Shown piece after piece: positions 39,726 to 49,700 of a stretch of 64,000 nucleotides of DNA. Both the position numbers and the translations under genes were made by a program. The stretch is taken from assembly GCA_030867875.1 (NCBI GenBank), contig JAOWCC010001634.1, positions 99,055,321 through 99,119,320 on the forward strand, given 5' to 3'. The notes beneath the pieces are model-generated. The model had not been told where the DNA came from, ran no database searches, and saw only the letters and a program-made list of their open reading frames with translations. How positions within the stretch are numbered: the stretch's first letter is position 1; every line of letters starts with the position of its first letter. Source of the DNA: Actinernus sp. WN-2022 (lineage: Eukaryota; Cnidaria; Anthozoa; Actiniaria; Actinernidae).

Positions 39726-39788
39726 CTCATATGGATTATATATCTTAGTAAATCTATATGTCTAAGTGGTACTGTCATGTTGAGTAAA
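39726..39788 (-). promoter_or_regulatory. Promoter-like block of the zinc-finger gene
   Basis: The block repeats TTTACTAAGATATATAA and the upstream TTTACTCAA of the polymerase promoter with about 80 percent identity by eye. It borders the right terminal inverted repeat. Confidence 0.6.
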
Positions 39789-39793
39789 AATCA

Positions 39794-39856
39794 TTAGTCG
39801 GCATACTCTACGATCTTAGTCAAGATTTCTATGGGAAGGTACGATATATTATCCAT
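39794..39856 (-). pseudogene. 20-codon F-box start in the right terminal repeat
   Basis: The first codons match the left F-box gene (MDNISYLP, then IEILTKIVE) and then meet a TAA at 39794-39796. It arises because the terminal inverted repeat includes the gene's promoter and start. The inner part has diverged from the left copy, unlike the near-identical outer 221 bases. Confidence 0.75.
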
Positions 39857-40058
39857 AGCGAACGAGATCTATATACAGTATAATAATCATTTCTCTAATA
39901 GGTTCACACTTTTGGATTTTTAGGTGTAAGAATGTCTAGTGACAATTTTGGGCAACACTGTATAAAGTAGTATGTATAATGGCGGTTCTGGGAAACTTTT
40001 CAACAAAATTTGTGCAACAATTTCAACAAAGTGTGCAAGCAAGGAGGGAGTGGCCTCT
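39838..40058 (-). repeat. Right terminal inverted repeat of the Polinton
   Basis: It matches the left repeat (20890-21110) almost perfectly in reverse complement. The tip ends GGAGTGGCCTCT. Confidence 0.95.
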
Positions 40059-40096
40059 GAAAAGTGGCCCAGAACCGCCATTATACATACTACTTA
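40059..40096. repeat. Fold-back arm beyond the right tip
   Basis: The 37 bases just outside the right repeat are the reverse complement of 39965-40001 inside it, with about two differences. The shared parts include CCCAGAACCGCCATTATACA. The pair could form a hairpin with a 57-base loop. The left end has no such arm, only a CACTTTTC remnant at about 20868. The true right terminus could therefore be near 40094, which also ends in CT. Confidence 0.75.
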
Positions 40097-40116
40097 TACC
40101 TGCATATTTTCTATTA

Positions 40117-40367
40117 GAGCGGATTTCAGTTGAGTGTAGTAAAACCAAACGCAAATTACCCACAGCCAGCCAATCATAGGAGCGAGTAATCACAAGTAAC
40201 TCATAAATGGCTTCCCTGTGAGCCAATGACAAACCAAAGCAAAACCAAAACCAATTTGCGTTTGGTTTTACTTTGGAATCTGATTGGTTGGTTTACTTTC
40301 TCAGCCAATAGGAGAGCTTAATAAACGCAAAACCAAAACACTTCCGACACTCAATTGAAATCCGCTC
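40117..40367. mobile_element. 251-bp MITE, second copy
   Basis: This is the same family as 431-681. It is 251 bp from GAGCGG to CCGCTC with TA on both sides (40115-40116 and 40368-40369). It differs from the first copy by only a few bases, which indicates recent activity. Confidence 0.9.
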
Positions 40368-40424
40368 TATCTGCTAGTGATATTTACTTTTATAAAATAG
40401 AAATGTGTGAATAAAATGAACTTG

Positions 40425-42850
40425 TGTGTTAACTCTCGTGATCAACTCTATAATTACTTTTGTTTTTGTTTTACGATACTCAACCGAAAACCACTCTAAA
40501 ACCAATCATGGATTACTTCAGTTCGTGATTGGCTCATTGTGTTTTTACTTGCTCGTGATTGGTTCTGTAATTACTTTGGTTTTGGTTTTACTACACTCAA
40601 CCGAAAACCACTCTAAAACCAATCATGGATTACTTCAGTTCGTGATTGGCTCATTGTGTTTTTACTTGCTCTTGTGATCAACTCTGTAATTACTTTTGTT
40701 TTTGTTTTACGATACTCAACCGAAAACCACTCTAAAACCAATCATGGATTACTTCAGTTCGTGATTGGCTCATTGTGTTTTTACTTGCTCATGATTGGTT
40801 CTGTAATTACTTTGGTTTGGGTTTTACTACACTCAATCGAAAACCACTCTAAAACCAATCATGGATTACTTCAGTTCGTGATTGGCTCATTGTGTTTTTA
40901 CTTGCTCATGATTGGTTCTGTAATTACTTTGGTTTTGGTTTTACTACACTCAATCGAAAACCACTCTAAAAACAATCATGGATTACTTCAGTTCGTGATT
41001 GGCTCATTGTGTTTTTACTTGCTCATGATTGGTTCTGTAATTACTTTGGTTTGGGTTTTACTACACTCAATCGAAAACCACTCTAAAACCAATCATGGAT
41101 TACTTCAGTTCGTGATTGGCTCATTGTGTTTTTACTTGCTCATGATTGGTTCTGTAATTACTTTGGTTTGGGTTTTACTACACTCAATCGAAAACCACTC
41201 TAAAAACAATCATGGATTACTTCAGTTCGTGATTGGCTCATTGTGTTTTACTTGCTCATGATTGGTTCTGTAATTACTTTGGTTTGGGTTTTACTACACT
41301 CAATCGAAAACCACTCTAAAACCAATCATGGATTACTTCAGCTCGTGATTGGCTCATTGTGTTTTTACTTGCTCATGATTGGTTCTGTAATTACTTTGGT
41401 TTGGGTTTTACTACACTCAATCGAAAACCACTCTAAAAACAATCATGGATTACTTCAGTTCGTGATTGGCTCATTGTGTTTTACTTGCTCATGATTGGTT
41501 CTGTAATTACTTTGGTTTGGGTTTTACTACACTCAATCGAAAACCACTCTAAAAACAATCATGGATTACTTCAGTTTGTGATTGGCTCGTTGTGTTTTTA
41601 CTTGCTCTCCTGATTGGCTCTGTAATAACTTTTGTTTTGGTTTTACTACACTCAATCGAAAACCACTCTAAAACCAATCATGGATTACTTCAGTTCGTGA
41701 TTGGCTCATTGTGTTTTTACTTGCTCTTGTGATCAACTCTGTAATTACTTTTGTTTTTGTTTTACGATACTCAACCGAAAACCACTCTAAAACCAATCAT
41801 GGATTACTTCAGTTTGTGATTGGCTCATTGTGTTTTTACTTGCTCATGATTGGTTCTGTAATTACTTTGGTTTGGGTTTTACTACACTCAATCGAAAACC
41901 ACTCTAAAAACAATCATGGATTACTTCAGTTCGTGATTGGCTCATTGTGTTTTACTTGCTCATGATTGGTTCTGTAATTACTTTGGTTTGGGTTTTACTA
42001 CACTCAATCGAAAACCACTCTAAAAACAATCATGGATTACTTCAGTTTGTGATTGGCTCGTTGTGTTTTTACTTGCTCTCCTGATTGGTTCTGTAATAAC
42101 TTTTGTTTTGGTTTTACTACACTCAATCGAAAACCACTCTAAAACCAATCATGGATTACTTCAGTTCGTGATTGGCTCATTGTGTTTTACTTGCTCATGA
42201 TTGGTTCTGTAATTACTTTGGTTTTGGTTTTACGACACTCAATCGAAAACCACTCTAAAACCAATCATGGATTACTTCAGTTTGTGATTGGCTCATTGTG
42301 TTTTTACTTGCTCTCGTGATCAACTCTGTAATTACTTTTGTTTTGGTTTTACTACACTCAATCGAAAACCACTCTAAAAACAATCATGGATTACTTCAGT
42401 TTGTGATTGGCTCGTTGTGTTTTTACTTGCTCTCCTGATTGGCTCTGTAATAACTTTGGTTTGGGTTTTACGACACTGAATCGAAAACCACTCTAAAACC
42501 AATCATGGATTACTACAGTTTGTGATTGGCTCATTGTGTTTTTACTTGCTCTTGTGATCAACTCTGTAATTACTTTGGTTTGGTTTTACTACACTCAATC
42601 GAAAACCACTCTAAAACCAATCATGGATTACTTCAGTTCATGATTGGCTCATTGTGTTTTTACTTGCTCCTGTGATTGGTTCTGTAATTACTCTGGTTTG
42701 GTTTTACTACACTCAATCGAAAACCACTCTAAAACCAATCATGGATTACTTCAGTTTGTGATTGGCTCATTGTGTTTTTACTTGCTGCTGTGATTGGTTC
42801 TGTAATTACTTTGGTTTGGTTTTACTACACTCAATCGAAAACCACTCTCT
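40425..42850. repeat. 117-bp satellite, about 20 copies, derived from MITE ends
   Basis: Each unit contains ACTCAATCGAAAACCACTCT, which resembles the terminal inverted repeat of the 251-bp MITE. It also has two to three CCAAT/ATTGG boxes (CCAATCATGG, TGATTGGCTC, ATGATTGGTT). Unit length is a multiple of three, so long false open frames run through it. It lies between the Polinton and the INTS1 exon at 42891. Confidence 0.92.
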
Positions 42851-42890
42851 ACATGTATAGACACATATTATTATGGTAGTACTTTATTAC

Positions 42891-42999
42891 CTTTCTTGTC
42901 CCCACGTGCACAAGCCAACGCCGCATCTTTGACACCAGGCATCACTGACAACATCATCGTCATGGTGATAAGGTCTATTAGAGATACCAACATGCGTTC
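42891..42999 (-). CDS. INTS1: Integrator complex subunit 1, internal exon (first seen)
   Basis: This 109-bp exon encodes ERMLVSLIDLITMTMMLSVM followed by PGVKDAALACARGDKK. It fits the INTS1 segment that precedes the exon with IQRDAVWWLHTVVP. The acceptor is a pyrimidine run ending in CCATAG above 42999, and the donor is AAGAAAG followed by GTAATAAAG. It starts in phase 0 and leaves one base, which with AC of the exon at 20240 makes an Asp codon. This proves that the Polinton sits in one intron of the gene. No further upstream exon was found before the satellite at 46.7 kb. Confidence 0.88.
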
Positions 43000-43249
43000 C
43001 TATGGCAACAGGGAAAAGTGAAATTTGAGCCAAATTAAAGAATCACAAAGGAAACATACATGTAACACTGGCCATGTACAATACACAGATCTGTTAAGTG
43101 GACTTTTTTGATATTTTTGATGATGTACATACACTTACACGTTCATACTTTAGAACCGCATAGTCACAGCTGAATCACATGCACAATCTGGCTGAGAGGA
43201 GTGGTGATTCAGAGTGGAATCACCACTGTAGGCTGTGCGCTATTTCTAC

Positions 43250-43363
43250 ACTGTTATTTTCAAGGAGTTATTTTAACTCCAAAAGAGTTATTCTGTACCA
43301 TATTTTTTAGTACATAATAACTCTTATGGAGTTAAAATAACTCCTTGAAAATAACAGTGTAAC
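43250..43363. mobile_element. Near-perfect palindromic MITE
   Basis: ACACTGTTATTTTCAAGGAG and the following TTATTTTAACTCC are mirrored by the complement at the right (GGAGTTAAAATAACTCC, then TTGAAAATAACAGTGT). The loop contains TTCTGTACCATATTTTTTAG. Total length is about 114 bases. Confidence 0.8.
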
Positions 43364-43734
43364 TTAATTAGCAACATATCAACAAAAGTAATAAATCATC
43401 AAGTAATTCATCGGACTCTGCGATTCAAGGAAATCACATGCCTGACTCGGTAATTGCACGTTAAACTGCACTCAAAAAACCGATATCGCCCTCGTTAGCT
43501 TCGTGACAACATAGGCACCAATGGCCGGTGAACTCGTGGATTGATTATTGTAGAATCCCAATAGCCCTTCTGGGGACCATCCATATCCATCATTACGTTT
43601 GCTGTTGCTAAGAATACAGCATTTTAATAGCGGCAATTAAAACGTTATTTTACAACAACAGGCCCTTTGCAGCTAACAAATCACGTGGTTGTACTGGAGA
43701 GCAAAAAGTAACTGACTTCATTTATTTAAAGGCC

Positions 43735-43935
43735 TTGTACGAGATCGGTATTGCTATTAGAAAAACCTGTTTGCAAATGCTATTTTCCACCTCCAATCAA
43801 TTGCCGATCTTTCTAAAACTGCGTTTTTAAAGATAGCTTGCTCTCCAGTATTCATGGCAACGCCTTTCCCATGGGGATCATGAGCTCAATTCATTCGTTA
43901 ATGAAGTATTATATCAGCACGTGACTGTTAGCTGC
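43735..43935. repeat. Dispersed repeat, inverted relative to 19490-19700
   Basis: This matches 19490-19700 in reverse complement, sharing GAGCTCAATTCATTCGTTAA-type and CCACCTCCAATCAATTG-type blocks. It is probably a transposon fragment. Confidence 0.65.
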
Positions 43936-46314
43936 AAAGGGCCTATTAGGCCATCCCCATGAAATGTTTTGTTTACCATTGCTTGATATTTATGTCGATT
44001 GGTCGGAAGGCTATCATCTTTGAGCTACTACCGTTGTTTGGGCAGTAAAAATAGTTTTGCTCTACTTGCAGTCTTTGAAGGCCAATGGAGAGTTATGAGA
44101 TGTACTAGAAATTTCAGTAGTCACAAAATGAATGGTCGGAATGAATAGACGTGATGCGTTGTATACCTTGTCTGTTGTTACGTATTTGCAAAATCTTTTC
44201 AAACCTACATTGTATTTCGTAATTTTATGTTATGTGTAACTAATGTTTATAAAAGCCATGTTAATAAATCGATTTGTAATTTCCGTTCATTACGTAATTA
44301 ACAATCTATATAAGCCTTGTATCTATTTGTACCTCCACTGTAAAATAAACCAGAAGGCTGGTAACGGCCAGCCGAAATATCGTACAAACCTCGACAAGCG
44401 TTGTATGATCAGTATTGCAGTAGTCTTCGGTCACTTCATTAATATATTTTCTTCCACCTTCTTGCTGATCAAGACCAACGTCTGGCAAGATTGATCGCAC
44501 ACGATTTCTGCTGTGGTTTTCAAACCTGATCTGTATTAGTCCGGCACGAAATGCCGTAAACTTATTACCGGCTCTGTACTACTTCAATTTCTAGGCTTTC
44601 ATGGCTTGAAAAAAATATGTACACCTTGATCTTTATGTCGATTGTTCAGAAGACTATAGTCTTCTGTGGATTTGGGGCAGTAAAAGATATGTCTATCCTA
44701 ATTTCCGTGCAATATTTAAGGACTGTACAGCCAAGTGCTCTAAGAAAAATATATCATGTTTTCATTAGGTTAGTAGCTGATGTCACTGAATGAATATTTG
44801 ATAATACGAAGCCATTTAGAATATCGTTCAAAATATCATGTTTTTTTCATAAAAGTTATTGTCAATGAGCTAACAAATTAAAGTACATGTACTTATCTTT
44901 TGTAGTAATTTGCTTGTTTCTGACTCCTTCATAAGCTTCGAATAACCCCCTCCACGCCACGCACCACGGCGACCTCCCGAACGCGTCCTATTTTCAAATC
45001 ACTGGGACGTGAATCGTTAACCTGCCCTCCACGATGCTAGTGGGGCTAGCGCTGTGTGACGACTGACAACCTTACGTTTTCTAGTCTCCATGAAGCGGAC
45101 GTTCCTGACATACTTGTATCTCACGTCACATACTTTGCACAATGTTGGAAGAACGTAAGTTATAACACTATGCATACGGATGCCACCGTTTTCTCACCGT
45201 AGCCGTGGAGACCAAGGCTCACAATATTATTACTGTTTTCATTGGGAGCAGACCGGCATTGGATTGACGGATGGCTAAACACAATTTTCGAAACGCGACA
45301 CTTCCAAAGGTCGCACTTCATACCGTATTTCGAGACAATGTTGTGACTGTACTTCACCTTTTGCTGTTCATTTGCAGAAAAGATGCATACATTTGCGCGA
45401 ACAGTTAGACCAATAACGCGAAAATACTTTCAATTACTTCCAAATGACATTCATTTTATTGTAATTGAAATTCATTAACGATTTTTCCAGAAAAATGTAC
45501 TTTCATTTGAACAGTAATCAATTTCAATAACAGGAACCATCCAATCAAGTGCGCGAATTGACAATCATTTTAGTGTAATTGAAATTCATTGACGATTTCT
45601 CCATAAACAATAACATTCAATTGTATTTACAGACAACCATTAACACGGAAGCGGCATTCTTTAGTGCGATCATACAACATGCGCAGGACCGTAGCATCTT
45701 AAACAAGATATCCTTCTGACCAATTGACATACATATTAAGCTGTGAAAGTAAGTTTCCAGTCCATAACAGCCGATAGTGCAAACTGTATTTAAACTGCCA
45801 CCAGTAATTAACCTTGCGAACTTCCGCGAGTACTGAACTTTCTAGCGTCAAATGCATGTGTTACGTTTCCAAACATCTTCCATAGAATGTTCTATTTTTT
45901 TACAGCAGAAACTGTATTATTACACATGTAGAAATAAAACAATGGTGCCATTTGAAGAATTATATCATGTCAAAAGTGCATAACAAAGAAATATATACCT
46001 ACGGACGCGAGCAGCTCGTTTCACTTTGGTCAAATTCGGACTGTTTACGACTGGAAACAGCAAAAAATACAAGCAAGTAATGAAATATAGATACCATTCT
46101 TTACTCAATGCTGTTTAACCTTGGGTGTATAGGAAGAATAAAATCCTTGTAAATCTCGCCATGTAGTGTAAAACTACAATCTGTGAATCACGGCAGTGTG
46201 GTGAAAAGTGTCCAGCAATTTATTTTGATTGATTCTCATTGGATGTTACACAATACAGCTGTCAATTCAATGTCTGGAGACTGTGACATGCGCAGTACCG
46301 TGACACAGCGCCTT

Positions 46315-46727
46315 TAAGTATAGTAACTAAGATTCGTCGATGAAACTAAAGACTCTAAACACACATCCCACATGTGTTAGACACATGTCCACATGACCTA
46401 TATATAAACTCACGGTACCAAGTATAGTAACTAAGATTCGTCGATGAAACTAAAGACTCTATAAACACACATTCCACATGTGTTAGACGGATGTCCACAT
46501 GACCTATATATATACTCACGGTACTAAGTATAGTAACTACGTAAGATTCGTCGATGAAACTAAAGACTCTAAACACACATCCCACATGTGTTAGACGGAT
46601 GTCCACATGACCTATATATATATACTCACGGTACTAAGTATAGTAACTAAGATTCGTCGATGAAACTAAAGACTCTAAACACACATCCCACATGTGTTAG
46701 GCGGATGTCCACATGACCTATATATAT
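46315..46727. repeat. About 105-bp tandem repeat, four copies
   Basis: Units begin AAGTATAGTAACTAAGATTC at 46315, 46420, 46526 and 46636. They include CCCACATGTGTTAG and end in a variable TATATATA run. The fourth copy runs directly into the large satellite. Confidence 0.92.
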
Positions 46728-49700
46728 ATCTAGCATGTTTTCACAAAAGGGGGTGTTAGGTTCAAAGGCTCCTTTTGTGAAAACATGCTAGATCTTGTGT
46801 ACCTTACAATCTTCAAAGTGGCGCCATTTCTCGAGCTTTTGATGGATTTCGATGTACTACACGTCAAAACAACGGTCTCTTCCAGTACTTTAAGACTAGC
46901 GTGCCAGTTTTGCCGTATTTGGAGTAGAAAACCCGAAAATGTGGTTTTTGTAAGCTAACCTGAATCTCTCAAAGTTACTTGTGTACCCTAAAATCTTCAA
47001 AGTGGCGCCATTTCTCGAGCTTTTGATGGATTTCGATGTACTACACGTCAAAACAACGGTCTCTTCCAGTACTTTAAGACTAGCGTGCCAGTTTTGCCGT
47101 ATTTGGAGTAGAAAACCCGAAAATGTGGTTTTTGTAAGCTAACCTGAATCTCTCAAAGTTACTTGTGTACCCTAAAATCTTCAAAGTGGCGCCATTTCTC
47201 GAGCTTTTGATGGATTTCGATGTACTACACGTCAAAACAACGGTCTCTTCCAGTACTTTAAGACTAGCGTGCCAGTTTTGCCGTATTTGGAGTAGAAAAC
47301 CCGAAAATGTGGTTTTTGTAAGCTAACCTGAATCTCTCAAAGTTACTTGTGTACCCTAAAATCTTCAAAGTGGCGCCATTTCTCGAGCTTTTGATGGATT
47401 TCGATGCACTATACGGCAATACAACGTTCTCTTAATGTAGATTGCGTTTAGTGGATGGAAGTTTCCTGTATTTTGAGTAACAATACCAGAAAATGGCCTT
47501 TTTCTAACCTAAGCATAACCTCTAGGTCTCAAATAAAGAAATTATGGGATGGATCTAAGTCAAGTCAATTATGGGATAGAAAGGCCAGAAAAGTCTTCAA
47601 CTGTCATTTGCCCTTTCAAGAAAACGGCAAAAACACGAGTTACTGGCTTTTAAAGCTTAAAGGCACACAAGATCTAGCATGTTTTCACAAAAGGGGGTGT
47701 TAGGTTCAAAGGCTCCTTTTGTGAAAACATGCTAGATCTTGTGTACCTTACAATCTTCAAAGTGGCGCCATTTCTCGAGCTTTTGATGGATTTCGATGTA
47801 CTACACGTCAAAACAACGGTCTCTTCCAGTACTTTAAGACTAGCGTGCCAGTTTTGCCGTATTTGGAGTAGAAAACCCGAAAATGTGGTTTTTGTAAGCT
47901 AACCTGAATCTCTCAAAGTTACTTGTGTACCCTAAAATCTTCAAAGTGGCGCCATTTCTCGAGCTTTTGATGGATTTCGATGTACTACACGTCAAAACAA
48001 CGGTCTCTTCCAGTACTTTAAGACTAGCGTGCCAGTTTTGCCGTATTTGGAGTAGAAAACCCGAAAATGTGGTTTTTGTAAGCTAACCTGAATCTCTCAA
48101 AGTTACTTGTGTACCCTAAAATCTTCAAAGTGGCGCCATTTCTCGAGCTTTTGATGGATTTCGATGTACTACACGTCAAAACAACGGTCTCTTCCAGTAC
48201 TTTAAGACTAGCGTGCCAGTTTTGCCGTATTTGGAGTAGAAAACCCGAAAATGTGGTTTTTGTAAGCTAACCTGAATCTCTCAAAGTTACTTGTGTACCC
48301 TAAAATCTTCAAAGTGGCGCCATTTCTCGAGCTTTTGATGGATTTCGATGCACTATACGGCAATACAACGTTCTCTTAATGTAGATTGCGTTTAGTGGAT
48401 GGAAGTTTCCTGTATTTTGAGTAACAATACCAGAAAATGGCCTTTTTCTAACCTAAGCATAACCTCTAGGTCTCAAATAAAGAAATTATGGGATGGATCT
48501 AAGTCAAGTCAATTATGGGATAGAAAGGCCAGAAAAGTCTTCAACTGTCATTTGCCCTTTCAAGAAAACGGCAAAAACACGAGTTACTGGCTTTTAAAGC
48601 TTAAAGGCACACAAGATCTAGCATGTTTTCACAAAAGGGGGTGTTAGGTTCAAAGGCTCCTTTTGTGAAAACATGCTAGATCTTGTGTACCTTACAATCT
48701 TCAAAGTGGCGCCATTTCTCGAGCTTTTGATGGATTTCGATGTACTACACGTCAAAACAACGGTCTCTTCCAGTACTTTAAGACTAGCGTGCCAGTTTTG
48801 CCGTATTTGGAGTAGAAAACCCGAAAATGTGGTTTTTGTAAGCTAACCTGAATCTCTCAAAGTTACTTGTGTACCCTAAAATCTTCAAAGTGGCGCCATT
48901 TCTCGAGCTTTTGATGGATTTCGATGTACTACACGTCAAAACAACGGTCTCTTCCAGTACTTTAAGACTAGCGTGCCAGTTTTGCCGTATTTGGAGTAGA
49001 AAACCCGAAAATGTGGTTTTTGTAAGCTAACCTGAATCTCTCAAAGTTACTTGTGTACCCTAAAATCTTCAAAGTGGCGCCATTTATCGAGCTTTTGATG
49101 GATTTCGATGTACTACACGTCAAAACAACGGTCTCTTCCAGTACTTTAAGACTAGCGTGCCAGTTTTGCCGTATTTGGAGTAGAAAACCCGAAAATGTGG
49201 TTTTTGTAAGCTAACCTGAATCTCTCAAAGTTACTTGTGTACCCTAAAATCTTCAAAGTGGCGCCATTTCTCGAGCTTTTGATGGATTTCGATGCACTAT
49301 ACGGCAATACAACGTTCTCTTAATGTAGATTGCGTTTAGTGGATGGAAGTTTCCTGTATTTTGAGTAACAATACCAGAAAATGGCCTTTTTCTAACCTAA
49401 GCATAACCTCTAGGTCTCAAATAAAGAAATTATGGGATGGATCTAAGTCAAGTCAATTATGGGATAGAAAGGCCAGAAAAGTCTTCAACTGTCATTTGCC
49501 CTTTCAAGAAAACGGCAAAAACACGAGTTACTGGCTTTTAAAGCTTAAAGGCACACAAGATCTAGCATGTTTTCACAAAAGGGGGTGTTAGGTTCAAAGG
49601 CTCCTTTTGTGAAAACATGCTAGATCTTGTGTACCTTACAATCTTCAAAGTGGCGCCATTTCTCGAGCTTTTGATGGATTTCGATGTACTACACGTCAAA

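Larger units (their letters stand above)
20890..40058. mobile_element. Polinton/Maverick, 19.2 kb, in an INTS1 intron
   Basis: The element is bounded by terminal inverted repeats that start AG and end CT, as is usual for Polintons. It encodes the diagnostic set: retroviral-type integrase, protein-primed DNA polymerase B, packaging ATPase, double jelly-roll major capsid protein and penton-like minor capsid protein. It also carries an F-box/ankyrin gene, a TFIIB-like gene and several small membrane proteins. I found no adenain-like maturation protease. The ATPase is split by an insertion and the polymerase has an in-frame stop, so this copy cannot act alone. No 6-bp target duplication could be matched (TGTCCC left, GAAAAG right), perhaps because of rearranged ends. 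It lies between INTS1 exons at 20120-20240 and 42891-42999. Confidence 0.95.
43000..46314. other. INTS1 upstream intron, no further exon recognised
   Basis: I searched both strands by eye for the preceding INTS1 segment and found no convincing exon. The stretch holds a palindrome (43250-43363), a dispersed repeat (43735-43935) and otherwise unremarkable AT-rich DNA. Confidence 0.45.

Noticed and set aside
20884..40064. Six-base target duplication of the Polinton
   Set aside because: TGTCCC on the left and GAAAAG on the right do not match, and alternative ends near 40094 give no match either.
40426..41965. Open frames of 83-201 codons with a 39-residue repeat
   Set aside because: The 117-bp satellite unit is a multiple of three, so frames stay open by chance; indels break them in several units.
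43500..45360. Possible additional INTS1 exons upstream of 43 kb
   Set aside because: No segment had both splice sites and residues matching the expected preceding INTS1 region.
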